Of a DNA stretch of 48,094 nucleotides, positions 7,074 through 16,343 are shown piece by piece. The stretch is from Flavobacteriia bacterium (GTDB lineage Bacteria > Bacteroidota > Bacteroidia > Flavobacteriales_D > Crocinitomicaceae), in assembly GCA_947490145.1 (NCBI GenBank), contig CANLGD010000018.1:1-48094 (forward strand). The letters run 5' to 3'. The translations under genes and the position numbers were made by a program. The notes under the pieces are model-generated. The model saw only the letters and a program-made list of their open reading frames with translations. It ran no database searches and was not told the origin of the DNA. Each line of letters opens with the position of its first letter. Position 1 is the stretch's first letter.

Positions 7074-9143
7074 TCAAAAAGTAACTCTAAACTGAAGAGT
7101 TACATCACTTTTTCTGTTTCCATTAATTGCCTCTGCACCAGAGCTTATTGTTGTTCTGTTCGAGTAAATAAAAGTCCCATATCTTAACCACAAATCACAT
7201 CTTCTTAGGAAAGAATAACGTAAAGTTATGTAAGCACGACTTCCTTGGTAATAATAAGCTGGAACAGAAAATACATAAAGTGCATTTGTTTCAAAAGTAT
7301 ATAATCGTGTGTCATAAGAATCTGTATCAAAAAGCGCATATCTTAATGCCACATCAAAGTGAGAACTTTTTGGTTTAATTAATAAATCTTGGGTAAAAAT
7401 CATACCTTGTTCAGGTTTATTGCTAGGTCTATTAATTGTAACATACTCAATTCTACTTTTAATTTGTAAGGCCTCTGTAACTTGATATGAAAAATTCAAA
7501 CGATAATTACGTTGAATTACATCTTCCAATTGAGTCACAGCACCAAAAACATCTCGGCTATTTTTCTGTCTCATTTGCTGTCTAAATCGACCATAAACCT
7601 CCATTATTTTATTTGGTTTAAAACTAATTTGGTTTAAAAATTCGTAGCCATTTGTGGGAGCTTCAACCAAATATTTCATCCAAGGCGCTTTAAATAAATC
7701 CATGTAAGTATTCATCGTCCAAGCACTTGCTAACTTTGTTCTTAAACCGAAATAAATCCCAGATTCATTTTGAGTGTTACTTCCTTCAGCAAAACCATTA
7801 TTATACAAGGTTTGGTAAGCTTTCCCATAATTTCTGTACAAAACACTTAAACTTGCTTTACTATCCAAAGCAATAATTAAGCCTTGTAAAAACGCATAAT
7901 CTTTTGAATAAGAAGTTCTAGAAACTTCTCCAAAAAGATTTATATTTTTCCAGACATAGCTATAATCAGCGCTTAAAGAAGTCATCCCTTTACCTCTAAA
8001 ATCAAACTGATTATATGGTTGAATTGCTTTTGAAAAATTTTTATCATAAGACTGGCTAATTGCTGCAAGACCGAATTTTAGACTTTTAAATTTATAATTC
8101 ATATTTGCTCCAAAAATCCGTTCAGTTAAAGCATCTTTCTTTTGAACTTGAGAAGTTGTTTTGTGAAAACCAGATAAATCAATACTAGAGACAAATTCCA
8201 AATCATCCGCTAAGGAATCCTCAATAATAGATGCATCCACTTTTTTAACAGATCCAAATAAAGTTAAACCCAAATCTTTATATGCTAAATCAATAGCAGC
8301 ACCTCGTAAAAATCTATTTTCATCAACAGAAGTATATGGTCTTAAAGCTTGCGCATTTTTCTTAATATTTGCAACATCGGCAGTTTTTCCGAAAGCGTAG
8401 CCAGACCATAAATTTAGCGCTTGACCAATTTGAATTTGGTAATCTCCCAAGGCAATCGCCTTAACATATTTCCCTCCTTTGTAAAAAGCATGGAATGAAT
8501 AAAAATCAAATCCATTTTTTTGTGAACCTCTAAAAAATTCTTCTCCTGGATCTTTATCCGCAGTAATTCCCATACTAAGATTCGTTCTGTAAGAATAACG
8601 TAATCTGGTGTAATAATGATCACTATTTCCTAAATAATAACTGTTACTTTGCGCTTTCACAGAATCTGGAACGTCAGCATAGCCAGCTTTTTTTTCAGGC
8701 ACCGTTTGGTACCTCAAAAAAACTTCAAACTTGCCATATTTGAGTGCTTCCGCAAGTGAAACATGTAATTGATCCAATTTATCATCAATTCTCACAAAAG
8801 GTAAAACTGTTTGAATTGTCTGTAAATCCCAATATCTTAAAGCTTGTAATTCATAAATAGTTAAGAATTTTCCAAATTGTCTTAAATGAATAAAAACATC
8901 ATTAATTTGCACCTCTGATAAAAAACCAAGAGATTCAAGGGTTTCAACATCGGTATTGTTTAAATTAATTTTATTGTCATAATAATAATTTAGTTGCTCC
9001 ATTAGATTGGTTAAATCCAAATCTTCCGTTTCTAATTGTTCTGATATTAGCTCAATTCTTTGCTGAACGATTTCACTTTTGGTTTGTGAAAAACTTGCTA
9101 AAACAGAAAATGAACAAATTATAAGGAGTAAAAATTTATTCAT
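7074..9143 (-). CDS. Outer-membrane helix-hairpin-helix domain protein
   Basis: A signal peptide (about residues 1-19, ending ASFSQ) is followed by an HhH/ComEA-like region at residues ~45-115, containing INLNNTDVETLESLGFL. This pattern is common in a Bacteroidota family annotated as helix-hairpin-helix domain proteins. Residues ~130-689 have alternating, Tyr-rich beta-strand segments and end in F (LQFRVTF), as outer-membrane barrels do. Function is unknown; DNA binding by an exported HhH domain is possible but unproven. The gene overlaps the upstream PorV-like gene by 8 bp, so the two are probably co-transcribed and co-translated. Confidence 0.7.
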   Translation of the reverse strand: MNKFLLLIICSFSVLASFSQTKSEIVQQRIELISEQLETEDLDLTNLMEQLNYYYDNKINLNNTDVETLESLGFLSEVQINDVFIHLRQFGKFLTIYELQALRYWDLQTIQTVLPFVRIDDKLDQLHVSLAEALKYGKFEVFLRYQTVPEKKAGYADVPDSVKAQSNSYYLGNSDHYYTRLRYSYRTNLSMGITADKDPGEEFFRGSQKNGFDFYSFHAFYKGGKYVKAIALGDYQIQIGQALNLWSGYAFGKTADVANIKKNAQALRPYTSVDENRFLRGAAIDLAYKDLGLTLFGSVKKVDASIIEDSLADDLEFVSSIDLSGFHKTTSQVQKKDALTERIFGANMNYKFKSLKFGLAAISQSYDKNFSKAIQPYNQFDFRGKGMTSLSADYSYVWKNINLFGEVSRTSYSKDYAFLQGLIIALDSKASLSVLYRNYGKAYQTLYNNGFAEGSNTQNESGIYFGLRTKLASAWTMNTYMDLFKAPWMKYLVEAPTNGYEFLNQISFKPNKIMEVYGRFRQQMRQKNSRDVFGAVTQLEDVIQRNYRLNFSYQVTEALQIKSRIEYVTINRPSNKPEQGMIFTQDLLIKPKSSHFDVALRYALFDTDSYDTRLYTFETNALYVFSVPAYYYQGSRAYITLRYSFLRRCDLWLRYGTFIYSNRTTISSGAEAINGNRKSDVTLQFRVTF

Positions 9144-9963
9144 TTGTTTTCTTTTTTAAATCAACAGTAATTCCAATGTGTGGAGACCATCCTAAAAGTT
9201 GATGATAAGCAGTTCCAAAATCTAATTTCAAGCCATTTAAAAAAGTAAAACCTGTTCCAAAAGTAATTTCAATTGGATTTCCAGCTACTCCAGCGCGCAA
9301 GAAAAATTTATCTGAAATTTGGTATTCCAATGCACCTTTTGGCCTTAATTTAGATTCAATTTGTTTTTCTGCTTCTGCTAAAATTGAAACTTTTGATGAC
9401 ACTTTGTATGATAATCCTACTCGCAAATAGGTTGTAAATCTGTCGTCTTGGTATACTGAAAGTTTAGCATTATTCAAATTAAAAACTGAAAAACCAACAT
9501 TCACCTTTTCATTAATTTTTGCTAACATACCAAACTCTCCTGAAACAGTGCCTTTTTGTCCATAATTAAAAATTCTTAGAGATTGATAATTTAATTGAAC
9601 ACCAGCTGAAATATTTTCTGATAATTGTAAACTGTATCCCAAACCTACTCGTGAGGTTCTGTATAAACTTTGTCCGTACAGTTGCCCTCCAAATGAAAGA
9701 ACACCTTTTTTTATTGGATGTGCAACCGCAAAACCTTGCCCCTGTAATTCCCGCAAAAGGAATCTATTTTCATAAGATATTCCTACTGAGGTCTTGTTTA
9801 GTGAAGCAAGAGCGCCAGGATTGTGATGATAAGCCCAAACATCAGAAATACAAGTGCTTGCATTGACTAAAGACATTGATCTGGCACCAACGGCCTGCCA
9901 ACCTTGAGCGAAAAAAGTTGAAAAAGAAAAAAGTATAATGGTTGTGTGTAAAATTTTTAGCAT
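9136..9963 (-). CDS. PorV/FadL-like outer-membrane beta-barrel protein
   Basis: The frame is open from 10011, but I place the start at the ATG at 9963-9961, which gives a clean signal peptide (MLKILHTTIILFSFSTFFAQ) and about 275 residues. After cleavage it reads GWQAVGARSMSLVNAS, then VWAYHHNPGALASL; this 'G-A-R-x-x-x-x-x-A ... NPA/G-L' layout is typical of the PorV/PorQ/FadL-like barrel families of Bacteroidota. Beta-strand repeats fill the rest. A TATATTTA sequence just upstream of the ATG resembles the -7 element. Role unknown; a T9SS or transport role would be speculation. Confidence 0.65.
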   Translation of the reverse strand: MLKILHTTIILFSFSTFFAQGWQAVGARSMSLVNASTCISDVWAYHHNPGALASLNKTSVGISYENRFLLRELQGQGFAVAHPIKKGVLSFGGQLYGQSLYRTSRVGLGYSLQLSENISAGVQLNYQSLRIFNYGQKGTVSGEFGMLAKINEKVNVGFSVFNLNNAKLSVYQDDRFTTYLRVGLSYKVSSKVSILAEAEKQIESKLRPKGALEYQISDKFFLRAGVAGNPIEITFGTGFTFLNGLKLDFGTAYHQLLGWSPHIGITVDLKKKTNE

Positions 9964-9980
9964 GACGTAAATATAATATT

Positions 9981-10451
9981 TTATTTTATTAATCTTATAA
10001 CTTCTTGGCAAATATTTTTATTTGAATACATGTTATAATTAACAAAAAACCAATTTTCCCCATCATTTTCAGATATTGCAACAAATTTAATTGAATCAAT
10101 TTTATTTTCACCTTCAAATAAAAATTCTTTTTTCAAAGAGTATAAAGTATGAATTTCACTTTCATTTGTTTCAATTTGCAAAATTTTAGGATCAGAAAAA
10201 ATCAATTCTTCCTCTTTCTCATTCGGATTAAAAACATACTTAAAAAAGTCGTTTCCCTTATTTTTAATATATCTTAAAAATGCTGGATGACACATCGAAA
10301 CTTGATGCAAAATTGTCTTATTACTCAATGATTGCATGTACAAACCAAGACTCTTATTCAATTTCTGCTCTTGATTCGCACTAAGTGTACAAGCAGAAAA
10401 GATCAATAAACTTAATAAAAAGCAAAAAATAAATGATTCTCTTTTCTTCAT
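9981..10451 (-). CDS. Hypothetical lipoprotein
   Basis: A 156-residue protein starts MKKRESFIFCFLLSLLIFSAC; the lipobox IFSAC makes Cys21 the likely lipidated residue. The remainder is a small mixed alpha/beta domain, with DSIKFVAISENDGENWFFVNYN near the C-terminus. I do not recognise the family. It lies 17 bp upstream of the PorV-like gene in the same direction and may be the first gene of a three-gene envelope operon. Confidence 0.65.
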   Translation of the reverse strand: MKKRESFIFCFLLSLLIFSACTLSANQEQKLNKSLGLYMQSLSNKTILHQVSMCHPAFLRYIKNKGNDFFKYVFNPNEKEEELIFSDPKILQIETNESEIHTLYSLKKEFLFEGENKIDSIKFVAISENDGENWFFVNYNMYSNKNICQEVIRLIK

Positions 10452-10574
10452 AAGATTTCGAATTTAGGTAAAATTTCAAAAAAAACAAAAAAATGTTAAA
10501 AAAATTGATAAAAATCATATTTTTTTAAGTAATTTAAGAGGAAATTTAACCCTATAAATTAACACTTTAAAACC

Positions 10575-11390
10575 ATGAAAAATATTCTAATTACAACTGA
10601 CTTTTCAGATAACGCCTTAGATGCTGCAAAGTTTGGAATTGAATTGGGACATAAATTCCATTCAAAAATTCACTTTTTACACGTTTATTCTCTACCAATT
10701 GTAAATAGTGAAAGTCCAGAAATGATTGATTTTTCTTTTTATCAGCAGATTAAAACGGAACAATTAGATAAATTAATTAATGGAATTGATACAAAATTCT
10801 TAAAGACCTACAATCACTGCTTACCCGGATTTTCCCTTGCTACGGAAATAAATAACTTCTGCAATGACAATGAAATAGACTTAATAATAATGGGTTTGAC
10901 TGGAGCTAGTAAAATAGATCAGCTTTTTTTAGGCGGAAATACACAACATGTCTTAACTTCCTCAAAGGTGCCTGTCTTAGGGATTCCAAAAGATTTTGTT
11001 TTTCCGAGAGAAGTAAAAATTGGTTTTGCTTTCGATGGGAAAAAAATAAAGCAAACAAAAAATATTGAAATTTTTAGAGAAATTGTCAAAAACATAAATG
11101 CCTTTAATGTTCAAACTAAAATTCATGCAGTGCATGTTTCTGAAGAAAATAAAATTGACGAAATTTATACTGACTTGAAGAATATTATTCCTTTTGATGA
11201 GTTTGATTTGCAGATTGAGATAAATTCTCATGTAAATGATGGCATCTTAGAATTTATAGCAAATAATCACATCGATTTATTGGCTATAATTCCAAGAAAA
11301 CATAGCTTTTTTGACAGACTTTTTCATGAAAGTTATTCAAAGGCAATTGCAAATTATTCTGCAATACCGATTTTGACTTTGCCAGAATAA
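10575..11390 (+). CDS. Universal stress protein with two UspA domains
   Basis: The 271 residues comprise two tandem Usp folds. Domain 1 (1-~140) starts MKNILITTDFSDNALDAAKFG and ends with GLTGASKIDQLFLGGNTQHV, then VPVLGIP; the G-2X-G-(9-10)X-G-(S/N)-T-type loop is the ATP-binding motif. Domain 2 (~145-271) ends LLAIIPRKHSFFDRLF, then SAIPILTLP, and lacks a clean glycine loop, so it may not bind nucleotide. The specific stress or partner is unknown. The gene is convergent with the next gene, 13 bp apart, with no obvious terminator. Confidence 0.88.
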   Translation: MKNILITTDFSDNALDAAKFGIELGHKFHSKIHFLHVYSLPIVNSESPEMIDFSFYQQIKTEQLDKLINGIDTKFLKTYNHCLPGFSLATEINNFCNDNEIDLIIMGLTGASKIDQLFLGGNTQHVLTSSKVPVLGIPKDFVFPREVKIGFAFDGKKIKQTKNIEIFREIVKNINAFNVQTKIHAVHVSEENKIDEIYTDLKNIIPFDEFDLQIEINSHVNDGILEFIANNHIDLLAIIPRKHSFFDRLFHESYSKAIANYSAIPILTLPE

Positions 11391-11403
11391 TTTACGCTAA
11401 AAA

Positions 11404-11868
11404 TCAAAGCAATTGATTTTCAATTAAATAATCCGCTATTTTAAGTTTAAATTTTTTTGAATTTAAATCCCCTAGTTTATCTATTAAAGGATTAAAAATA
11501 TAATTCTCAGGGAATGCACTAATACTTTTAAAAGGAATTAAGCTAACTTCTCCATGATCATTTTGTGACCAAATTTTCAAACGATTAAAAAAATCAATAT
11601 TCAATTCTTTTCCTAAATCTTTCACTAATTTCACAGATTTATCAATTGAGCATCCAGAAGCGTTTGCTCGAGATAAATCAACAGCAAAAGCAATAAAATA
11701 TGGATTTAAAACTTCAGCTACTGCCATTAAATCAGCTCCATGGGATACCCAATCAGAAGCAAATGATTTTAATTGTTCATTTAACCACTGAATTTCCGTA
11801 GCATTTAAAGCTCTACTAGATTGGTAAAGCCACAATTTAGAGTTTGGACTTAAGTCTGATATATTCAT
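11404..11868 (-). CDS. Conserved Bacteroidota protein (often mislabelled 'ABC transporter ATPase')
   Basis: The frame begins at 11916, but the ATG at 11868 gives the start MNISDLSPNSKLWLYQSSRAL expected for this family, leaving 154 residues. The block SWVSHGADL-type (DWVSHGADLMAV) and RANASGCSIDKSVKLVKDLG are family hallmarks. Databases commonly call these 'ABC transporter ATPase', yet there is no Walker A, Walker B or ABC signature in the sequence. The conserved Cys/Ser (ASGCSID) could be a functional site. Function unknown. Confidence 0.72.
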   Translation of the reverse strand: MNISDLSPNSKLWLYQSSRALNATEIQWLNEQLKSFASDWVSHGADLMAVAEVLNPYFIAFAVDLSRANASGCSIDKSVKLVKDLGKELNIDFFNRLKIWSQNDHGEVSLIPFKSISAFPENYIFNPLIDKLGDLNSKKFKLKIADYLIENQLL

Positions 11869-12034
11869 TTTATTTTTTTTAGACGCTAAGTTAGAAATGC
11901 TTTTAACTGAGTTCACAAGATTTTTTTCAGATTACATGGAAAGAAAAAGATCACAATTGAAATCTTATTTTTATGATAAATTAGTGGGTATAAAAATTAT
12001 TCATTTCTCAAGGCTGTCATGACTTATAATTCAT

Positions 12035-12856
12035 TTAAAGATCGGCAGCTGTTGCAATTAATTCTGCCACATCTAGCACTTGAATTTCACCTTCCTTATT
12101 GAAATTTTTCACACCATCAGTCATCATAGTATTGCAAAAAGGACATCCTGTTGCAATGATTTCTGCTTTCGTTTCCAATGCGTCTTCTGTTCTTTCAATA
12201 TTGATTTCTTTCTTCCCTTTTTCCGCCTCTTTAAACATTTGAGCTCCACCCGCGCCGCAACACAAACCATTTGTTTTGCAGCGTTTCATTTCGATTAATT
12301 CTACATCCAATTTTTCAACCAATTCTCTTGGTGCTTCATATACATTATTTGCTCGACCTAAATAACATGGATCGTGGAAGGTGATTTTTTTACCTTTAAA
12401 AACCCCACCATCTTTGATGGCAAGTTTGCCAGTATTTATCAAATCTTGAATTAGTTGCGTATGGTGAATCACTTCGTAATTTCCACCTAATTCAGGATAT
12501 TCATTTTTTAAGGTATTGAAGCAATGTGGGCAAGCAGTTACTATTTTTTTGACCTCGTATCCATCTAAAACTTGAATATTCATCATGGCTTGCATTTGAA
12601 AAGTGAATTCATTTCCAGCACGTTTTGCAGGATCACCAGTACAACTTTCTTCTGTACCTAAAACAGCAAATTTTACATCACATGCATTTAAAATTTTAAC
12701 AACAGCTTTCGTGATTTTTTTTGCTCTATCATCAAAACTTCCTGAACAACCAACCCAAAATAAAATATCTGGGGTTTCTCCAGAGGCCATCATTTGAGCC
12801 ATTGTTGGTACTATTAATCTTTGATTATTGATTGTTGATTGTTGAATATCGTCCAT
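12035..12856 (-). CDS. CCG-domain (Fe-S)-binding oxidoreductase subunit, HdrB/GlpC-like
   Basis: Two cysteine-rich (CCG) domains are visible: domain 1 with WVGCSGSFDDRA, ESCTGDPA and TACPHCFNT; domain 2 with HDPCYLGR, GLCCGAGGAQMF and TGCPFCNTMM. This matches the HdrB/LldE/GlpC group, in which CCG motifs hold an unusual 4Fe-4S cluster near the quinone or thiol site. The membrane Fe-S partner is probably the gene at 13816-15141, which in relatives lies directly adjacent. The N-terminus (MDDIQQSTINNQR) reads through a TTGATTGT-type short repeat and looks unconserved; a start at the ATG of VPTMAQMM (12802) is possible. Confidence 0.82.
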   Translation of the reverse strand: MDDIQQSTINNQRLIVPTMAQMMASGETPDILFWVGCSGSFDDRAKKITKAVVKILNACDVKFAVLGTEESCTGDPAKRAGNEFTFQMQAMMNIQVLDGYEVKKIVTACPHCFNTLKNEYPELGGNYEVIHHTQLIQDLINTGKLAIKDGGVFKGKKITFHDPCYLGRANNVYEAPRELVEKLDVELIEMKRCKTNGLCCGAGGAQMFKEAEKGKKEINIERTEDALETKAEIIATGCPFCNTMMTDGVKNFNKEGEIQVLDVAELIATAADL

Positions 12857-13221
12857 AATTATTATTTTTTAATGCTAACGAAGCTATTTTTCTTGATGAA
12901 ACAAAAATTGAGGTAAGCTCATTTGCTTCTTTTAAAATTGGAATTATTTTCTCTTCTTGAATTAATTTTTTATCTATTATTAACTGTAACCAAAATTCTG
13001 ATTCATCCAGACTCTTCAACAACTATGAATATTTTAGCGGTAAACCTAGGTTTTGATTGTGCATGACAAGTTGCTCTACAATTGGCAGCAACCGAAGTTG
13101 AATATCTTATTAATTGTCCTTTTGTATGATTACCTAAAAAGTTATTTAGCAGCAAAGAACAAACATCGATGCAATGAAATGAGAATTTTTTACTTCTAAT
13201 TATTAAATCTTCACTATTCAT
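12825..13221 (-). pseudogene. Frameshifted four-helix-bundle protein (23S rRNA IVP-like)
   Basis: Reading down from 13221, one frame gives a four-helix-bundle N-terminal half (RYSTSVAANCRATCHAQSK, then FTAKIFIVVEESG) and stops at 13003. The C-terminal half continues at once in another frame from 13007 (DESEFWLQLIIDKKLI). Removing one G from the GG at 13008-13007 restores the family motif VVEE-x-DES-xx-WL. The family occurs in 23S rRNA intervening sequences and as scattered stand-alone genes. It sits between the two Fe-S subunit genes and overlaps the start of the CCG gene. A sequencing error is the alternative. Confidence 0.72.
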
Positions 13222-13267
13222 ATTCTATATGTAATTCATCAACCAACATTCGCAAATCAGCAATCCT

Positions 13268-13690
13268 TTATTTTTCAAAAACTTCAATTTTTACATTTCT
13301 TTCTACTAAATCAGTAAATTTTCCTTGGTAGCGAGTTGCTCGCACCATGTGATTATCAATCCAATGGTAATTTCCACCTCGAGGTTTTCCCATTAACATA
13401 CTGTGGTATTTGAAACCGTTATCAGCTAACCATTTTTCTGTAACCTCCCGATGCGCTTCAGTTCTTGAAGTAAAAAAACAAATTATATGTCCTTCATCGT
13501 ACCATTTATTCAAGGTAACTAAAGCATCAGGATATAATTTTGCTATAGCCATTCTTTCTGGTTCTTCATTTGGGATATCATCGCAAATTGTGCCATCAAT
13601 GTCAATTAAATAATTCTTTATATCTTCTGGTAAAATTGGACTAATATGATGTCCGTTTTCTGTTATTTCTATTAATTTTTTTTCTTTCAT
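13268..13690 (-). CDS. HAD-like (LNS2-type) hydrolase, often mislabelled phosphoheptose isomerase
   Basis: The DxDGT phosphatase motif appears in NYLIDIDGTICDDIP (around residue 30), followed by motif II-like CFFTSRTEAHR near residue 72 and a GKPRGGNYHWIDNHMVR block. These match a short HAD-fold family that many Bacteroidota genomes annotate as phosphoheptose isomerase, though nothing here looks like an SIS isomerase fold. At 140 residues it is a minimal HAD domain. The substrate is unknown. After its TAA stop the same frame continues open for 17 more codons (to 13214). Confidence 0.7.
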   Translation of the reverse strand: MKEKKLIEITENGHHISPILPEDIKNYLIDIDGTICDDIPNEEPERMAIAKLYPDALVTLNKWYDEGHIICFFTSRTEAHREVTEKWLADNGFKYHSMLMGKPRGGNYHWIDNHMVRATRYQGKFTDLVERNVKIEVFEK

Positions 13691-13815
13691 GACTTCAAAT
13701 TTTAGCTCGAAAATATGATGAAATCTTCGATTTTTTTTTTAGAATTTATTAAAAAAATTTAGAGGGTATTAAATAAAAAAGAATTCTAATACTCTTGATT
13801 ATTCAGTTTCAATTC

Positions 13816-15141
13816 TTAATTTTCTTCCTTCCAGTTAAGTCTATCTGCTGGAGAAAATTGCCAAGGCGCCCCATTATTTTCAATATTCGTGAGCATTCCA
13901 GCAAGTTCTGATGGCATTTTGGATTCTTCCATTACCAAAAATCTTCTTAAATCAATGATAATCGAAAGCGGGTCGATATTTATTGGACATTCTTGCACAC
14001 AAGCATTACACGAAGTGCAAGCCCAAATTTCTTCTTCCGAAATATAATCTCCTAATAAACTTTTTCCATCCACAAAATCTTTTCCATTTTTGCGCAATCC
14101 ATCACCATATTCAACAAGTCTATCTCTTGTATCCATCATGACTTTTCTTGGAGAAAGTAATTTACCTGTTTGATTTGCTGGACAAACGGAAGAACACCTT
14201 CCACATTCAGTGCATGTGTATGAATCTAATAAATTTTTCCAAGTTAAATCAGCAACATCTTTTGCTCCAAATCTTTGTGGTAATCCATCAATCGCAGGAA
14301 TTGCATAAGGATCAGCACTTGGGTCAAGCATTAGTTTAACTTCAGCAGTTACAGCTTCCATATTGGTAAATTTACCTTTTGCATCTAAATTTGAATAAAA
14401 TGTATTTGGAAATGCTAAAACGACATGGAAGTGCTTTGAATAAGGCAAATAATTTAAGAATCCAAAAACCATTAAAATATGTCCCCACCAGCCAATTCGT
14501 TCAACTAAATGTAATGATTCAATGGATAATCCACCGAAAAGATTCTGTCCGATTAAGCTTGAAATGGCAAAACCAAAACTGCCTGTTCCTTCAAAGTGCG
14601 ATTGACCTTGCGTATACAAAACCTCATCAGCTCCATTCATCATGAAAATAAAGCAAATCAATATAATTTCTGCAAAAAGAATCAAATTAGCATCTAATTT
14701 TGGCCATCCATTTAATTCACTTTTAACAAAGCGAGGAATTTTAAGTAAATTTCTTCTTGCTAAAAAAGCCAAGGTCGCAATAAAAGCTAAAACTGATAAA
14801 ATTTCAATGAAACTTACCATGAAAGTGTAGAATCCGCCTAAAGATTCTCTAAAAACACGATGTGTTCCAGCTAATCCATCAACGAAAATTTCAATTAATT
14901 CAATTTGAGTGATTACAAAAGCTCCATAAATACATAAATGCAATAGTGCAGGAATAGGACGATTGAACATTTTTTTCTGACCGAAAGCAACTAATAAAAG
15001 GGTTTTCCATCGTTCAGCTTTTCTATCAGACCGATTAATTTCTCGTCCTAACAAAATATTTGAACGAACTTTCATCATGTTCCATGTGAAAAAACCAGAT
15101 GCTAAAACGAGTAAAATAGCGAATAAAATAAGAGAAATCAT
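13816..15141 (-). CDS. Membrane (Fe-S)-binding electron-transfer subunit
   Basis: The N-terminal ~250 residues contain about six hydrophobic helices resembling the NarI/HdrE-type haem-binding membrane domain; several His occur in or near helices. The C-terminal part carries two 4Fe-4S ferredoxin motifs, CTECGRCSSVCP (from residue 310) and CTSCNACVQECP (from 375). With the CCG protein at 12035-12856 this makes an HdrDE/GlpC-like membrane oxidoreductase that would pass electrons between a soluble donor and quinone. The electron donor is not evident. The two partners are separated by the HAD gene and the broken four-helix-bundle gene. Confidence 0.82.
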   Translation of the reverse strand: MISLILFAILLVLASGFFTWNMMKVRSNILLGREINRSDRKAERWKTLLLVAFGQKKMFNRPIPALLHLCIYGAFVITQIELIEIFVDGLAGTHRVFRESLGGFYTFMVSFIEILSVLAFIATLAFLARRNLLKIPRFVKSELNGWPKLDANLILFAEIILICFIFMMNGADEVLYTQGQSHFEGTGSFGFAISSLIGQNLFGGLSIESLHLVERIGWWGHILMVFGFLNYLPYSKHFHVVLAFPNTFYSNLDAKGKFTNMEAVTAEVKLMLDPSADPYAIPAIDGLPQRFGAKDVADLTWKNLLDSYTCTECGRCSSVCPANQTGKLLSPRKVMMDTRDRLVEYGDGLRKNGKDFVDGKSLLGDYISEEEIWACTSCNACVQECPINIDPLSIIIDLRRFLVMEESKMPSELAGMLTNIENNGAPWQFSPADRLNWKEEN

Positions 15142-15173
15142 TTTTAAATTATTAAAACTTATATTGAATAATA

Positions 15174-16208
15174 TTACTTAATTGTGTCTAAAATAGTTCT
15201 TAACTTCCTTTCTTCATTTGGAGTTAAAGGAACACCCTTAATTCTTGCACCAAGGAAGGAAACATGAATATATCTTTCAGGATGCAGTTTTAAATCAGCT
15301 AGTAAATCTTGAACTTCAGCATTTGTTTTCAATATTTCATTGTAGAAAGTTTCATCTTTCACTAATTTACCAAGAGTACCTTTGCCACTTGAAACATCAG
15401 CTAAAATTATATTTAGTTTTTGAATTGTTTCGGTAGCATCGCCAACAACCTTTTTGAAATCAACCGTCACCATATCATCAGAAACTTTTTTTACATTTCC
15501 GATAATTCCCTTTATTTCGTCATTACTTTTCTTTAAATTTGCTGTAATTGATTCAACATTATTAAAGATTCGATTTAATTGTTGCTTTTCTTCTTTCACT
15601 AAATTCTCAACTTCAAATGCAACATTCCCTAAACGTTTGATCGCATTTTTTACTTCCTTCATACTTTGTTCCAGCTCCGATGTCGCAGTTGTGTCCCAAA
15701 AAGCAGAAAGAGAAGTTACTGCTTTGTCAACATTTACCATTAAGGTTTGTACTTTCTGTGAAATTGGGTCAGCATAGGATTGCACTTGTGCCATCATATC
15801 CGCAGCAACAATTCCAGACATATGTGCCCCAGGTTTATAATAACCACGAGACAAATCTTCTGCCATCGTTATGATAATTCCTTTACTAAACAAATCAATA
15901 GAACCAACTTTTATTTCAGAACCTACAGGGATTTTTATGTCCTCATTTTGAATATTAAACTTTATCCTAACCCTTCTACTCGGTTGATTTTTGACAACAT
16001 ATTCTACAGAAATAATTTTCCCAACAGGAACCCCATTTAAAGAAACTGAACTTGCTGGTGCAATTCCGCCGGAGTTAGGAAAATAAGCGTAATAAACTTC
16101 ATCTCCACCAAAAAAGCTATAACCTTTTAAGAAATTTACTCCTGCAACTAATAGCGCTATCGCTCCAATTGCAATGATTCCCGTTTTTAATTCTCTTGTT
16201 ATTTTCAT
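15174..16208 (-). CDS. MlaD/MCE-family periplasmic lipid-transport protein
   Basis: An N-terminal transmembrane helix (residues ~10-27, TGIIAIGAIALLVAGVNFL) is followed by the MCE domain (~35-125), including GIAPASSVSLNGVPVGKI. The rest (~140-300) is a long helical, coiled-coil-like tail. MCE proteins form rings or tubes that carry phospholipids between inner and outer membranes with an ABC transporter (MlaFE type). The ATPase and permease genes are not in the window. It is downstream of the amidase gene on the same strand, part of an envelope cluster with lptD. Confidence 0.85.
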   Translation of the reverse strand: MKITRELKTGIIAIGAIALLVAGVNFLKGYSFFGGDEVYYAYFPNSGGIAPASSVSLNGVPVGKIISVEYVVKNQPSRRVRIKFNIQNEDIKIPVGSEIKVGSIDLFSKGIIITMAEDLSRGYYKPGAHMSGIVAADMMAQVQSYADPISQKVQTLMVNVDKAVTSLSAFWDTTATSELEQSMKEVKNAIKRLGNVAFEVENLVKEEKQQLNRIFNNVESITANLKKSNDEIKGIIGNVKKVSDDMVTVDFKKVVGDATETIQKLNIILADVSSGKGTLGKLVKDETFYNEILKTNAEVQDLLADLKLHPERYIHVSFLGARIKGVPLTPNEERKLRTILDTIK

Positions 16209-16343
16209 ATATTTTTTAGTATCTCCAAATCAAGCAAAGATTCAAATTTCAAATTAAAGTATCAAAAGTAATGAAAATAAAAATAAAAGCTTAAAAAAAG
16301 TAAAATTATTTGAAGGTTAGTTTTCAAGAAACTAAATTGATTT

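Noticed and set aside
9964-10011. N-terminal extension of the PorV-like protein from the Met at 10011
   Set aside because: The extra 16 residues spoil the signal peptide and overlap the upstream lipoprotein gene.
11391-11403. Bidirectional terminator between convergent Usp and hypothetical genes
   Set aside because: The 13-bp gap and its flanks show no stable hairpin.
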